DNA from: Gari tellinella
Lineage: Eukaryota; Mollusca; Bivalvia; Cardiida; Psammobiidae
Length of the DNA: 64,000 bases
Assembly: GCA_922989275.2 (NCBI GenBank)
Contig: OV277859.1
Location: 89,152,198-89,216,197 of the forward strand
Direction: 5' to 3'
Part shown: in pieces, positions 36,489-47,967 of the stretch
How the letters are laid out: each line of letters starts with the position of its first letter
How positions within the stretch are numbered: position 1 is the first letter of the stretch
Notes under the pieces: model-generated
Databases searched by the model: none
The model's input: the letters and a program-made list of their open reading frames with translations, nothing else
Told to the model about the DNA's origin: nothing
Program-made: the position numbers and the translations under genes

Positions 36489-36752
36489 CACTTTCAGGGC
36501 TGCCATTTCTCCGGATTGTTCCTAAATCTCCGGATTTTTTCCCAGTTCATGGTAGCTTAAAGCAGGCTGAAAGTAAAGCAGAATGCGCCCAAAGGCGCAT
36601 TCTGCTTTACTTACATCCTGCTTTAAGTGGGCGCATGTCAACAAAACAAGAAAAAGGCTATAGGGTAAAGGTACGATTCGTTAAATCGCACTTGAAAAAT
36701 TCAAATTTTGAAATCTTAGGATTTTTCATGTCAATTTATGGCAGCCCTGCAC
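36489..36752. mobile_element. S composite MITE, copy 1
   Basis: The outer ends are CAGGGCTGCCATTTCTCCGG and TATGGCAGCCCTG; the next inner pair is CTAAATCTCCGGATTTTT / GAAATCTTAGGATTTTTC. A family B interior with core B (AATGCGCCCAAAGGCGCATT) is embedded. Copy 2 is at 49,683-49,940 with the same interior. Confidence 0.8.
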
Positions 36753-36949
36753 TTTCACAGCAGACGACACTTTCACAGCACGATAGGACATACAATTTGA
36801 GTGCAGAGTGGGATCTGATACAAAGTACACACTGTTTGATCCTCATAAGATACCTAGTAATTCGGCGTCTGATTAGAACCAAATATGTTTAAGTTTGACA
36901 CTTATATGGATGTGTCTTTTTCAAAGTATCAAACTTTTTTTCTATCATT

Positions 36950-37645
36950 GTTATTTTGGAAGAGCTATTTATGATGAATGAAAAATTGGAAAAAAAATAT
37001 ATGGTGGTGTCCTTTTTTTTGAGCTACAGCGATTTGAAAAAGGTATGTCAAATTTGGACTTTTTCTCTCAAATTTTACCCATTCAGAGTACAAGCTTCAG
37101 TAAAATCTATTTCAAAACAAAACAAACATGGTAATTTGGGTTTTCATTATTTATTTCATGTCTATGGTGGTATTTTCACATATAGAAACCAAATTTAGAC
37201 AAAGCAGGCACTAGGTTTGAAAAATATGGATCCTCGAATATCACAAATATGCTTCTTATAGGGCATGATTTTATTAGATTTTTTATTTTATGAAAAAAAG
37301 TAAAAAAGTTTGAAAATGAACTAGTTCTAGTATTAAACTTTTTCTTATATTCTACCAAATGAAAGCCAATGCTAAGGCAGTTCAAAATATGAAAAGAAAT
37401 TGAAAGGTCAGTGTTGAAAATTTTGAGTTATTAAAGTAAAAAGAGTTATCTCCCCTTACAAAATTTACAAAAAAGTACCATATCGATGATATTTAGAGCT
37501 TTATAAATTTTACATTTGGTGCCTTTTTTTTTTAAATTAGTTTTTGTATGAAGAAATACTACCATAGACACGAAATAAATATAACAAAACTAAATTATCC
37601 TATTTGTTTTCATTTAAAATGGATTTTATTGAAGCGGGCTGTTTG
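36950..37645. repeat. Family R inverted repeat
   Basis: The left half (CATGGTAATTTGGGTTTTC, TTTCATGTCTATGGTGGTAT) is mirrored on the right by AATACTACCATAGACACGAA and TTTTATTGAAGCGGGCTG. About 300 bp of AT-rich DNA lies between. The left half is the uninterrupted version of 24,560-25,275. Confidence 0.7.
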
Positions 37646-38024
37646 AAAAGGACAAAATAAGAGGAAGTGGGTGGGGTAAATTTTACATTGACGCTGCGTT
37701 ACCCGGCGTTTGATCTGGCCCCAAACAATTTGCAAATCCGCTTTTAGTGTAGAAAGGGTTAAATAAAACAGTTTGTTAAAGAGAGGATTTGGATGATGAA
37801 ACCTGATTTTTGGTTTGCGGCTGGGCGTCAACCGTTATATACATGCAGTTTGATATCCAACTAGAGTCGATCTTTATTAAACTACCCTCCTAATGAAATA
37901 GCCTGGACGCCTCTCAGACAAGTGAATGCTAAATGCAAAATATAGGAGCTTACTGTGTGATTTATCGTCATTATATGTATCGTATAAAAATCTCCATTTA
38001 TATGTGACTGTTAAAAAACCCAGA
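37646..38024. other. Intergenic DNA with A4-like remnant
   Basis: GACGCTGCGTTACCCGGCGT and CCCCAAACAATTTGCAAATC at about 37,690-37,740 and AGAAAGGGTTAA at 37,751 mark the right half of an old A-core element. No gene is seen. Confidence 0.5.
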
Positions 38025-38330
38025 CAGCACTCTTAAGCAGACGATATTGCAGCAGTAAAAGCGTTCTAACGTACTAGACATAAGTGTCCTGTTAAGGGAA
38101 TTGCGGCAAGCGTCGTAGTAAGGAGGAAGTCGTTGTTGGGAGGGCCCTTGTAGAGAGGGAGCACTGTAATACCTTTTGTTACAATGATTATTTGTTTGAA
38201 AATCAATCGGGTACCTGTGGTCCTAAACAGATTGGTTCCTGAACAGACGTCGTATTAAGCGGCTTCTGTTCTGGATCCGAACTGTTTTGGAAGTGTTAAC
38301 CAAGTCACGCTTAGCATAATAAGGGTTAAA
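38025..38330. repeat. Partial A1 and A4-like remnants
   Basis: CAGCACTCTTAAGCAGACGA ... GTAGAGAGGGAGCACTG (38,027-38,167) is an A1 lacking its core. An isolated core-A-like palindrome follows at 38,220-38,290 (GACGTCGTATTAAGCGGCTT). Confidence 0.7.
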
Positions 38331-38401
38331 TTTTCTTTTGGATGGTTGCTTAAAACTTAGGACCCCAAATAGTGAGATAGGGCCAATGTCAGTCAAATTG
38401 T

Positions 38402-38632
38402 AAGCGACTTCACGTGGAACTATAGTTCATACCTTTAGTCAGGCAAAATTGCGGTTAAAGTCGGCAAAGGAACACCGTTTGTCGAACACCGTTTGTCGAG
38501 CCAATGGCAACTAAGAACGGTCCGTCAAATGAAGTCACTTTAGTCGAACCAACTGGTGTTCAGTTGGATCTGTATAGTCACTATAAACGACTACCGGTAT
38601 AGAACGGATTATAGTCCCACGTGAAGTCGCTC
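38402..38632. repeat. Inverted repeat
   Basis: AAGCGACTTCACGTGGAACT ATAGTTC faces GGATTATAGTCCCACGTGAA GTCGC. Inside is a tandem CACCGTTTGTCGA doublet (38,473-38,500). The following 38,640-38,770 resembles family O (TGTTCGGAACAGACCGACAG). Confidence 0.65.
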
Positions 38633-38948
38633 ACTGTGTCTACGAAAAGTGATCGGCCATTCTCGCCAACTGCCGACCTGTTCCGAGTATTGTTCGGAAC
38701 AGACCGACAGTTGTCTAGAATGGCCTATTGCTATACGTAGTGTACCGATTTTGGTCATTGGGAATATTTTCTGTTTATTTGACCGAGATTATTCTCTCTG
38801 TCAAGGCATGTCGGTTTTTTTCGGCGGAGCTGTCTGGTTTCTATTTAGCCACACTTTCTATTTGGCCACACATTTCAACCAATTATATTTGATCAGAAAT
38901 TTAGAGTTGAGAGCACATGTTGAAACTGAATAGTCTGATTGGATAGTA

Positions 38949-39144
38949 GCCAGGGCTCCAGATAAGGGAATTATTTCAAAACTTAAAACCTTTATTTGTG
39001 CATTAAACCCTGTGGTGTCACTATACATTTGAATTGTCTCTTCGAGACAATCAAAATGAGTGGTAACACCATAGGGTTTGGTGCTGAAAGGAGTGAATAA
39101 ATGTGAGTTGTTTAGTTTACTCACTCTTATCTGGAGCCCTGTAG
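38949..39144. mobile_element. H inverted-repeat MITE, copy 2
   Basis: CAGGGCTCCAGATAAGGG ... CTCTTATCTGGAGCCCTG with centre TGTCTCTTCGAGACAATC and GTGGTGTCACTATACATTTG arms; it parallels 11,531-11,766. Confidence 0.82.
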
Positions 39145-40169
39145 GCTGGTCTATGTCCAATTACAGTTTTCCCAGATATGGACTGTGAGTGTAAAATTTA
39201 GAGACACAGACCAGACTGTTTACTACACTGGGCTGATGCAATTATGATTCTATTTTAAGATGACATCTGAAATCTTGAGGAAGCTAGGTGTTTTGTAATT
39301 GTTTGCTACCAATTTGTTTTAATTGTTAACTATTTGTACACATTTACCATACATTAAAAGCAATATTATATATAAATGGCCTCAAGTGAGTTAAAAACAG
39401 TCGTGTGGTTTCATCATTATTTACAAGAGTGAAGTACAGCAGATTGTTGAATCTGTACATTTTGTGTATGCTATAGTTTGTTTCAAGAAACTCTATGAAT
39501 GAAGTTTGATATATAGAACAATAGATTAATGTGAGGATCTCCTACCAGTAGCTAGGATATGAGTTAAATTATTGTTTTATTTTGCATTTCTGTACATGAT
39601 AGTTTTGCATTTTAAATAAAAGTTACTGTTTCAATTGTATACTTTTATTTTTTGCTTTTCAATCCAAGATATTACAATTCTTTGAAAACCTCAATTTCAT
39701 TCAATTTTGCACACCCATCTGTATAGCCTTAGTTCAACCACTCATTCCGCCGAATATCTTTTTTTAAAGATATTTCTTATTAAAACCATGGGAGAAGATT
39801 TGCCGAAATCATCATCATCACATCTCATCATTCATTGGTGCTATATGACCTTTATTGTGTCGTAGTGCCGTAAAACCCAACTTATCAATCCAATGATCAA
39901 ACAAAGTTTTAGAAATGTCTTATTATAGAGCAGTAGCAAGTGACATTTTTGCAATAACAATACTTAGCATAAAAACGTACACTTTTGAGTACCAAAGATA
40001 TAAGGGAGCGTATCAAATGTCAAATGGTCTTTTAATGTTTATGAATTACTTCCCCTGTTCTTGTCCACATTTTCTATAGCAATTGCAGGTTATTTCTTAT
40101 GTTGTTTAGGAGTCAGTAAACAGTTCTTAGCCCCGGTCAGATTCATTGATTTGTGGATTATGGACTCTT
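39145..40169. other. Intergenic DNA, possible transcribed tail
   Basis: No exon or MITE is recognised. AATAAA occurs at about 39,616 after a long AT-rich stretch, which would fit a 3' UTR end, but no upstream coding exon could be found, so this is not claimed. A (ATC)n-like run lies near 39,805-39,830. Confidence 0.35.
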
Positions 40170-40380
40170 AACCCTTAGCCCGCCAAATAAATTGTCGTCT
40201 GCTATATTTCTCGTCTGCTTCAAGTTTCAAAGTGCTTCAAAGTTGCTGAAAATTGCTGAAAATGTTGTCCGAGTGTCAAACAGCTTGGATCCGGATGAGA
40301 CGCCGAGTTACTCGGCGTCTCATCCGGATCCAAGCTGTTTGCATATGGAGCTATAGTCGTGAGTGGCAGGCTGAGGGTTA
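40170..40380. mobile_element. A5 MITE
   Basis: TTAACCCTTAGCCCGCC ... GGCAGGCTGAGGGTTAA, complete at both ends. The interior has AAATTGTCGTCTGCTATATT and a core-A version AGACGCCGAGTTACTCGGCG. It is the only A5 copy seen here. Confidence 0.88.
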
Positions 40381-40559
40381 AATTATACTTTTTTAAACAC
40401 CAGAAGCTCAAATTCAAGGTTTATTTGTGCTATAGTCCAGCAAATTTGCATGTTTTAGTTGTTTCGAAACTAAATTAACCTTGATCTTACTTCTTTTTCT
40501 GCACATGCCAAGTGAAAAAAAACACATGTACTTCCTGCTGGAAACCGGCGACATTTGAC

Positions 40560-41110
40560 AGATTTCAACAGTGTGTCTAAACAAGTTAGCATTGTGGAAT
40601 AAATTGCAGGTCAAGTGCTCTATGTTTTGGCTTGGTTTGAAAGTACTTACATACTGTCCTTATTCAAAGCATGTTGTCGGCTTTGTGCGCCGTCTTACAG
40701 AAAATGATGAATCCGTCAGGCGCCCCGGGTTTGTCCAAAATGGGTGTTTTTGCGGTCAGTTTCCGAGACCCCAGCCAAATGCCAATTCACCCAAGCAGCA
40801 ATAGAAAAAGAACTTTCTGCTCTGTTTTGTGCTTTATTTTTATGCTATTGTTCAGTTGTTGTAGAGAAAGTCTGCTTCTATTTTCAGATTGTGCTCAGAG
40901 GCTTTGTTTTGAGGGTGCTTGCATATCAGTGATTGTCGGCCAGGAAATTTCTGAAGAACTGTGAACTGCGTCCCCAGCGTTCACATGCATATCTTACACC
41001 AACCAACATACATTTAACTTTGATATACCATCAACTTGTAGTTTAAGACACACTGTGAGTTTGGACATGCAGCACTCAAGTTCAACTCCCAGCTCAGCAA
41101 TAAAACTGTT
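40560..41110 (+). other. Open but unidentified stretch
   Basis: Three overlapping plus-strand frames (40,571-40,804, 40,671-40,964, 40,744-40,932) stay open for about 180-290 bp, and local GC is higher than around it. None gives a family I know, and the frames compete, which argues against real coding. A TTTTCAG near 40,880 and TAAAACTGTTTTCAG near 41,100 could be acceptors. It may be a non-coding transcript or chance. Confidence 0.25.
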
Positions 41111-42867
41111 TTCAGCAAGTTTGAGACATATGTTTTCTTTTCATTTCATTTTATTATTGAATTATGTATACTTTTAGGTTTTTCATTATACATGTATCAT
41201 TATAAAATTCTCAAGATCTGCTGTAGTTGCATGATACATGTAATATAATATTATGTCTGATCTTAGTCCAGAGAGTTTTATATCCAATATCAACACAATA
41301 TGCAGCTTATTTCATTTTTGCAATGCAAAATTTAGGATTTATAACAAACGAAATACGTTAAAAAGGTAAAGCGAGCGACCCCGGACTCGGCTCGAACGCT
41401 TTATTAGCATGGTGCCAGATCTCTTTTTTTTAATGAACTTCGTAAACGTTATTAAACCCATAGTATGATTATAAGTTTGTACAATCTCAGCAGAGACAAA
41501 AACAACGTATATTTTTATATTGTATATTGATTAATGTTTGGATAAACCTATTGATTCATGTAATAATTTGTACTTGAATTGTATGGCCACAACGGTGACA
41601 ACTGTCAATGGACATGTTAAATTGAGCTTTAGAAATGTGAAACAGTCTGCCGTGGCAAGGTGAACCTGAGTGTCTCCTAGAACATGTATCACGCGTCTTT
41701 TGAGCTCAAGATTTGCCGAGGCAATCATACATGTATAAGACGCCCGCAGTGCAACACATCAGCTGAAGACCGTTATATGCGTACATTGGCACTACATGTG
41801 TGGATTATTTTGAGATAAAGGATCCGTAGCAGAATACGACATTATTGCGAGGGATTTACGTAGTCGTGCTGCCTTCCTAAGACTGTCGGATAGCATATTG
41901 TTTCCTTCGTATTGTCTTCGTGAGGAGAAAAATACCAGATGACACCGATGAACACATTAGATAAAGAAAGTGTGTTACGATTTGACCAGATGCCTACACG
42001 ACGGCCTTACGAAGGGAAAGATGAACACGCGAATTCAACACGGAAATGCACCTTCCCAAGGTCCTTTCGATAATTATTTGGTAGATCTATGTTCAAGCTT
42101 TTGCTACCGCTCACGAAGTTGCTGCCGAAGCATGAAAACTCAACCGGCGGTCACACGTTGGCTTAAGATGACCCGATGTTTGTATGATCTGGCCCGAATT
42201 GAGCATTTTGATATTCGTATTTCCATCTAAAGTCAATTTCGGGACAGTGTGACGTTTGCACAATATGTCATGCACATCTCCACTTCAATATAAATGCATA
42301 TATATACACAAAGTTTGATGTCAAAGAAAAGGTGAAGGTAGAACCGAAATACATGTAATTTGTGTCACAAGATCGGACAGACAGGCAGACAGATCAATAT
42401 ACTATACACCCCTTATAAATATAAAACTATTTGCAAAGTTTATATGAATTATGTCGAAGATAGGTTTAAATAATTTCTTAAATGTAAACCCTTATCATGG
42501 ACTGTACGTACAATGATAGCAGTTCATTTCCAAACCGTAGATCTGTATATCCTATTTTCTAACCAAGATCGAAACCTATGACACTCTTACTGACTTTCAT
42601 TTTAGACTGAGTTTACTTGGCATGAATTTGTCGGGAATCTGATCAGAGATGACATTGTTCTCAGCAAACGTTGTAGTTTATCTAGGTTGCACGATTTACA
42701 ATGTGTTAATGTATATACCATTTTTCTTGCGACACGGTTCTACTCGATGTGTCTGAGGACACTAGATCATAAAGATGACACTCGTGTTCAATAATATTTA
42801 TTGCCATGACTTTATAAGAGCTGTGATTGGCTGGTGGTTTTTTTTATACCAATATGAAATTCGGTCA
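41111..42867. other. Intergenic DNA, no gene seen
   Basis: A short minus-strand frame at 41,531-41,728 (MIASANLELKRRVIHVLGDT) is not recognised. No MITE of the window's families is present, which is unusual here. Confidence 0.4.
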
Positions 42868-43145
42868 CGCCTTGTCGGTGCTACTTTCTCTTAGTGCTAC
42901 TGCTCTCCACAAGAACTGCCTGAAGTGGGACGCCAAATGACGACATTTACGATGACGTCCTAGCAGACAAACAACGTTGTTTCAGTATTGAAACAACGCT
43001 TATTTAAATGTTGCGTCGTTGTAAGGCCTCGCGTTGTCGGAACTACTTTCTCTTAGTCCAACTGCTCTCCACAAGCGCTGGGTGGAACGTGCCGCCAAAT
43101 GACGTCTTTTGCGATGACGTTACTACAAAACAACATCACGTTTTT
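42868..43145. repeat. About 163-bp tandem duplication
   Basis: The block GCTACTTTCTCTTAGTGCTA ... CTGCTCTCCACAAG ... GCCAAATGACG ... GCGATGACGT at about 42,868-42,960 returns at about 43,030-43,125 with roughly ten changes. Between them is a palindrome AACAACGTTGTTTCA.GTTTCAA. Function unknown. Confidence 0.8.
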
Positions 43146-43546
43146 GCGGTAAATATATAAGGCGTAATCGTGGCTTAAAAGTGTTAAATAATGAGCACTC
43201 GTGTCAGATTCTTTTTAATTTCTTTCTAATATTCATTACTGATATTGCATTCGCAGTTTCATAAAGTGTGGCCAGGTTGGTTTGCATACCTCCATGAAAA
43301 CAACAATATTCTGAATATTCCTTAGTTTAAACAATTTTGATTCCAATTATATACATGAAATGGGGTTGGACCACAAGTTCTACCAACTTAGAGTCGGTCC
43401 TTCGCCTACAGTTTCACAAATATTGATTCTGCTATTAGAATGGTACAATATAGTCTTTGATTTTATAGTGTTCGACATTTTATTTCAGCCTGTTCGATTG
43501 GATCCGGATTAAAGCCGCACTATAATTTATGGAGACCTGAATAAAA

Positions 43547-43816
43547 TTGTTTTTTAAATCCTATTTGAACTTTACAGGTCGTAAAAAAGTAACAAAAAAA
43601 ATAGGTTTTTTTTTATCTCGGAAAATCTTTTTTTCTAATCCACTAAATGCTGCGACCAGTATTCTAATATCTTTTGCATACCCAGGTAGATTTACCCAAT
43701 TAAATCAACTTGTTGATACACTTGAAAGCTTAGTTGGTGCAGCAATTGCCCTGGGTGCGAGTCCAAGTTCAGGTTTAATAATGTTTAATCCGATATTTTT
43801 ACCTGTCAGTCATTGA
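43547..43816 (+). other. Unassigned 89-codon open frame
   Basis: The frame encodes NPLNAATSILISFAYPGRFT and DTLESLVGAAIALGASPSSG near its end. The opposite strand also reads well (LNIIKPELGLAPRAIAAPT, FNWVNLPGYAKDIRILVAAF with one stop). Codons on either strand could therefore be the original. It may be a fragment of an old mobile-element protein. Its first 25 codons are low-complexity Lys/Phe. Confidence 0.3.
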
Positions 43817-44032
43817 TAACACAGAAGTCAAGAGAGTGAAGGTACACGTTATATGACGTATTCTTTTGTTAGCATAAGTTTCCGCTATATAGCTCGTCCT
43901 ATGACGCACTGTCTTATATGTTAATGACATACAATTCAACGATTCGGGTGTTTCATTTGATCAAGCCACACAGTGATGCCTACCAACCTTTTAACTACAA
44001 TGAGTTTTAACTCATTCATCACCAAATTGTTA

Positions 44033-44364
44033 CAGGGAACCCCTCTAAACCGGACATGTGTGGGGACAACAAAAATGTCCGGTCTAAAGGGTTTTTAACT
44101 TATTATGTCTTTGTTTTTTTCTTACACTGAAGAAAATAATTTGTACGTTCTAGCAGATGATAGCTTAAAACAGGTGCTTTACTTCAACCTGTTTTAAGCT
44201 ATCATCTACTAGAACGTACAAATTATTTTCTTCAGTGTAAGAAAAAAACAAAGACATAATAAGGCGTGTTGATTGTGTGACGGGTAAAAATAAAAAAGGA
44301 TTGGAAACGGGACCAAAGCTTTTGTCCGGTTTAGAGAGGTTTCCGGTTTAAAGGGGTTTAACTG
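44033..44364. mobile_element. B2 composite MITE, core lost
   Basis: CAGGGAACCCCTCTAAACCG ... AAAGGGGTTTAACTG. Core B is collapsed: AAACAGGTGCTTTACTTCAA joins the two arms, so most of the palindrome centre is missing. ATTTGTACGTTCTAGCAGAT and complement remain as long arms. Confidence 0.84.
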
Positions 44365-44394
44365 CATATGCTTCGATATTGTTGTCGACAAGAG

Positions 44395-44470
44395 TGTCAA
44401 ACAGTTTGGATCCTGATAAGAAGCCACATTATGCGGCCTCTCATCTGTATCAATACTGCTGAAAAATTCG
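44395..44470. repeat. Core-A remnant
   Basis: GTGTCAAACAGTTTGGATCC TGATAAGAAGCC ... GCGGCCTCTCATC, with no ends. Confidence 0.65.
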
Positions 44471-44653
44471 ACTTTAGTCGCCTATGACGCTGATCACTAA
44501 GGGGTAAATTAAGCCGAGCTATGTTATTTCCTATATCAGCACATCGGAGTTATGACTGAACCCAAACTCGGTAGGAAATTATCTAGCTTTATAACAAACG
44601 ACTGTTTACACAGACTATCATCACCCATGGTCAGTCACCTAGGCGTTTATGTA

Positions 44654-44899
44654 CAGTGGAGAATCTGTTATTCTTTCCCGTTTAAACGCAAACGTACGCA
44701 AACGCAAAGAGCTAAAACGTAGAAAAGAACAACTTTTGGAAAATTCTGATAGTTCATGTTTATCTTGGTGGCAAACAGTTTGGAGCCTGATCAGACGCCG
44801 GGTTACCCGGCGTCTGATCTGGCTCCAAACTGTTTGCACTGCAAATAATAGTTTTAGCGTAAACGCGTTTATTGGGAAAGAATAACACATTCTCCACTG
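44654..44899. mobile_element. A2 MITE, near-complete
   Basis: CAGTGGAGAATCTGTTATTC ... AACACATTCTCCACTG with TA on both sides. Core GACGCCGGGTTACCCGGCGT at 44,794-44,813. It is nearly identical to 54,136-54,381. Confidence 0.92.
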
Positions 44900-45003
44900 T
44901 ATCCGTTGGCATATAGACGTGTTAGAAAATAAATATAGAACATAATAATACATAGTGTCTATCTTGGATAAGGGACCATTCATTAAAGTAGGGCGGGCAT
45001 ATA

Positions 45004-45333
45004 CAATAACACTTCTCTATTACAACCACTAAAGTATGGTTAACCCTTTCACTTTCAGTGACACTTAAAAACACGTTTGCAAACAGTTTGAATCCTGACC
45101 AGACGCCGCGTTACGCGGCGTCTGATCAGGACTTAAACTGTTTGACAGTTGACACGCGTTTTGAAATTTCTTCAGTCAAACCGCCTTATTTTTTTAACTT
45201 TGAAACGACATTGCAGACAACAAAATTGACGCAGCAACAATCAAACGGTGAAGGGTTAAAACTCTCATGACACATTTGGTAGTGAAAGGGTTAAATATTA
45301 GGTTTTAGTGGTGGTGGTATGGAGGTTCTACTG
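45004..45333. mobile_element. C MITE with nested A4
   Basis: CAATAACACTTCTCTATTAC ... GGTATGGAGGTTCTACTG are the C ends. From about 45,042 to 45,290 the interior is replaced by an A4 element (TTAACCCTTTCACTTTCAGT ... GGTAGTGAAAGGGTTAA) with intact core A. Confidence 0.85.
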
Positions 45334-45389
45334 TATAAAGACAGTTGAATGAGAATTGTTACACGAGTAAAGGTTAATTCGGAATATTA

Positions 45390-45631
45390 ACCCTTTCGCT
45401 CTCAATTTTTTTCTTGAGATTTTTACCCCTTCACCGTTTCATTGTCGTCTGCTTCAATTTTGTTGTCTGCAATGTCGTTTCAAAGTTACAAAATAAGGCA
45501 GTATGACTGAAAACAATTCAAAACGAGTGTCAAACAGTCTGGGTCCTGATCATACGCCGCGTTAGGCGACATTTGATCAGGATCCTAAAAGTTTGAAAAA
45601 CGCTTTTAAGTGTCATTGAGTGAATGGTTAA
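45390..45631. mobile_element. A4 MITE
   Basis: TTAACCCTTTCGCTCTCAAT ... TTAAGTGTCATTGAGTGAAT GGTTAA. The core reads ACGCCGCGTTAGGCGACATT, so it is decayed. Confidence 0.85.
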
Positions 45632-45749
45632 AGCGTACAAGAGATATTTATACATTAATTTTATTCAACCTTTGTCAAGCAACCTGATTAATCAATGTAC
45701 CGAAAGTCTTAAAATTACTCCTTTTTTCTATGACTAGATCTACTTGCTT

Positions 45750-46172
45750 CAGTGGCTTTTCAGTTGTGACCGTTTTATTGACCTGGCAGGGCGGATTTTC
45801 ATTACAGACATTTGAATTTCAAGCGTTGGGGGGCGGCAGCACGCTCTTTTTTATCGGAATTTACCGTTGTCGTTTGACGTTTTTCTCTCAACATTACAGA
45901 TTAATGAATATTTTGACAGAAGGAATATAATGAAGAATGACAAACAGCTTGAATCTGGTGCGGATTTAACCAGTTTTTAAATGTAAACCAAGTCTTCATT
46001 TTCTCTCTCTATAACAACTTCCTCCGAACAACACACGCGATCTTTGAAAGTATCTGGAAATAACTATTCAACACGGAACTATACCTGTCACCCCTAAAAT
46101 CAAATGCAAATTAGTTCATTACTGCCAAAGGCTAGATCCGCCCTGCCAGGTGAAAACACGGCCTTTAACACA
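45750..46172. repeat. CCTGGCAGGGCGGA inverted repeat enclosing A1 debris
   Basis: The outer pair is ACCTGGCAGGGCGGATTTTC and GATCCGCCCTGCCAGGTGAA, with GTGACCGTTTTATTG / AAACACGGCC outside it. Inside are A1 pieces (TTTTGACAGAAGGAATATAA, CTCTATAACAACTTCCTCCG). An unknown MITE was probably hit by A1. Confidence 0.65.
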
Positions 46173-46401
46173 GATTCGCTGAACTGCATAACTGTGTACA
46201 TATTTAACAGTTGAAAAATGAAGGACAAGGTAATATGTTAGGCCATGTAAATGAAGAAGCTCTTGAGTTCAGTACCATTGGGGTCATGTCCTAAGGTCAA
46301 AAACCTCTCTCAGTTTAAACGTATCTTTTGAGCTGAGTGTATGCAAAGGGATAGTGTAGCACACGGTAAAATATGTTCTTGTTTATAAACAGGCTTTCTA
46401 T

Positions 46402-47035
46402 TTAACCCATTTACCCATCCCTTGTTTTAAGTTTAAAGGCATGTGACCGCTTTATGCAGGTTAGATATAAAGCAGAATATGTCTTAGGGCACATTATGCT
46501 TTACTTTCAGTCTCCTTTAAGATAGTATACGCTAGTATACAGAAAGTAATCCCTAGTGTGCATACTCATGACAATGTATACTCGAACGGAATGTTTATTC
46601 AGTGGCGAAATAAACAAAAGGCGTATAAAACACGTATATATGGATACATGGTTTAATTGTATAAATATTTGGGTTATTCCCACAGTAAGCTCAGTAACAT
46701 TTGGCATTTCAGCTTGAAATAACCTTTTACCACATAGACTGTTTCCGCTATTGAATAAAGGTTACTTCTAGCTTACAATCAGGTTGAAAGTTAAGCTTGA
46801 TGCCCCTCAAGGCTCATTCTGCTTACCTACAATTACAGACTATTGTAAGCTATAAGAAATATTATTATTAATATTATTATTATACCAGATTTATATAGCG
46901 CTTTTTTCACACAGGGGTAGTGCGTTCAATAGAGTTTATTTCTGTATAAGTTAGGAATACGTGTATTTGTTTTCAAAGGAGGGGTAAATTAAAGGCGTAA
47001 AATTGCGTATATATGGAGTAAAGGCTTGAATGTGG
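46402..47035. repeat. Two decayed B MITEs
   Basis: The first (46,402-46,655) has TTAACCCATTTACCCATCCC and GAATATGTCTTAGGGCACAT. The second (46,725-47,035) has ACCACATAGACTGTTTCC and GATGCCCCTCAAGGCTCATT. It is interrupted at 46,865-46,945 by the same TTTATATAGCGC repeat as at 8,250. Confidence 0.7.
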
Positions 47036-47074
47036 GATTTACTTTAGATATTAGTCAATCATAAGTTTAATGTT

Positions 47075-47289
47075 AACCCCTTCACTGCCTTACCCCGAGT
47101 ACGATGGTTGTTTGCAAACAGTATGGATCCTGATCAGACGCCGCGTGACGCGGCGTCTGATCAGGATCCAAACTGTCTGACACTCATTTCAGTATTTCTT
47201 ACATTAAAATACCTAAATATTAAATTTGAGAAATAAAAGCAGACGACAATTGTTTAAAATTGATGACGTCACGGCAGTGAAGGGGTTAA
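47075..47289. mobile_element. A3 MITE
   Basis: TTAACCCCTTCACTGCCTTA ... CACGGCAGTGAAGGGGTTAA, complete. Core GACGCCGCGTGACGCGGCGT. Confidence 0.92.
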
Positions 47290-47396
47290 GCGTTGGGGAG
47301 GGTAAATGACATTATTGTTGCCAACAAATATAAATGTCTAGTCCGCTTGGAGATAATTTTATCGAATTTTATCGCCTGGAATTAATACCAGTTTCG

Positions 47397-47449
47397 TTGT
47401 AAGGAGGGAGTCGTTGTTGGGAGGGACGTTTTAGAGAGGGAGCGCTGTA
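47397..47449. repeat. A1 right-end fragment
   Basis: GTTGTAAGGAGGGAGTCGTT ... TTAGAGAGGGAGCGCTG followed by TA. The rest of the A1 element is absent. Confidence 0.8.
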
Positions 47450-47564
47450 TTTTTATTATGCGTTAAGAAGGCAGATGTCTGTAGAACTCTCTTAACTACT
47501 TCAATCAATGGTCGCGTAATGCAAGATTGGCTGTATTTAAACGTTCTAAAATGATTTCGAAATA

Positions 47565-47768
47565 CAGTTAAACCTCTCTATTACGACCACTAAAAAGAAG
47601 GCTAATTGATTGTATAAATAACAGGTGACAACTTAAAGCTAGTAAACTGTAAAACAGAAAGCTCCTATAGGAACTTTCTGTTTTACTGCCACCTTCCTAT
47701 AAGCTGTCACCTGTCGTAAACACCTCTTCATTAACACAGTCTAGTGGTCTAAATAGAGAGGTTTTACT
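47565..47768. mobile_element. C MITE 32 bp upstream of methyltransferase start
   Basis: CAGTTAAACCTCTCTATTAC after TA, intact core C (AAAGCTCCTATAGGAACTTT) at about 47,658-47,677, and a right end GAGAGGTTTTACTT mutated at the last base. Only 32 bp separate it from the methyltransferase ATG, so the 5' UTR or promoter must overlap or be displaced by it. Confidence 0.88.
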
Positions 47769-47800
47769 TAATATTTAACAGATTTTGAGATCCAATTACC

Positions 47801-47967
47801 ATGGATGCAGGAGAGTTTTCGAAACACCTTAACCAAATAAACGATGCTGCATACACGTCCTTGTTGATGGCTCTCGGCAGCGAACTTGGGCTCTTTGATC
47901 TAATGATGAAGGAAAATAGACCGATGACGTCACTGGAACTGGCAGACCATGCTGGAATGAAGGAAAG
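47801..47967 (+). CDS. Methyltransferase exon 1
   Basis: Begins MDAGEFSKHLNQINDAAYTS and ends in a split Arg codon at donor GAAAG|GTGGGG. It covers the first helices of the N-terminal winged-helix domain. An upstream non-coding exon is possible: TTTAACAG lies just before ATTTTGAGATCCAATTACC. Confidence 0.88.

Noticed and set aside
39604..39640. AATAAA as the polyadenylation signal of a gene ending near 39.6 kb
   Set aside because: The hexamer is frequent in AT-rich DNA and no coding exon upstream on the same strand could be found.
40153..40417. Frames on both strands containing SLDPDETPS-like peptides, which recur across the window ([10 protein letters not shown] and similar)
   Set aside because: These are translations of the core-A palindrome and its arms, not proteins. 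The same peptide pattern appears wherever a core-A MITE lies.
43547..43816. An 89-codon plus-strand gene
   Set aside because: The opposite strand also gives a plausible peptide, the 5' part is low complexity, and no family is recognised; it is listed only as an unassigned open frame.
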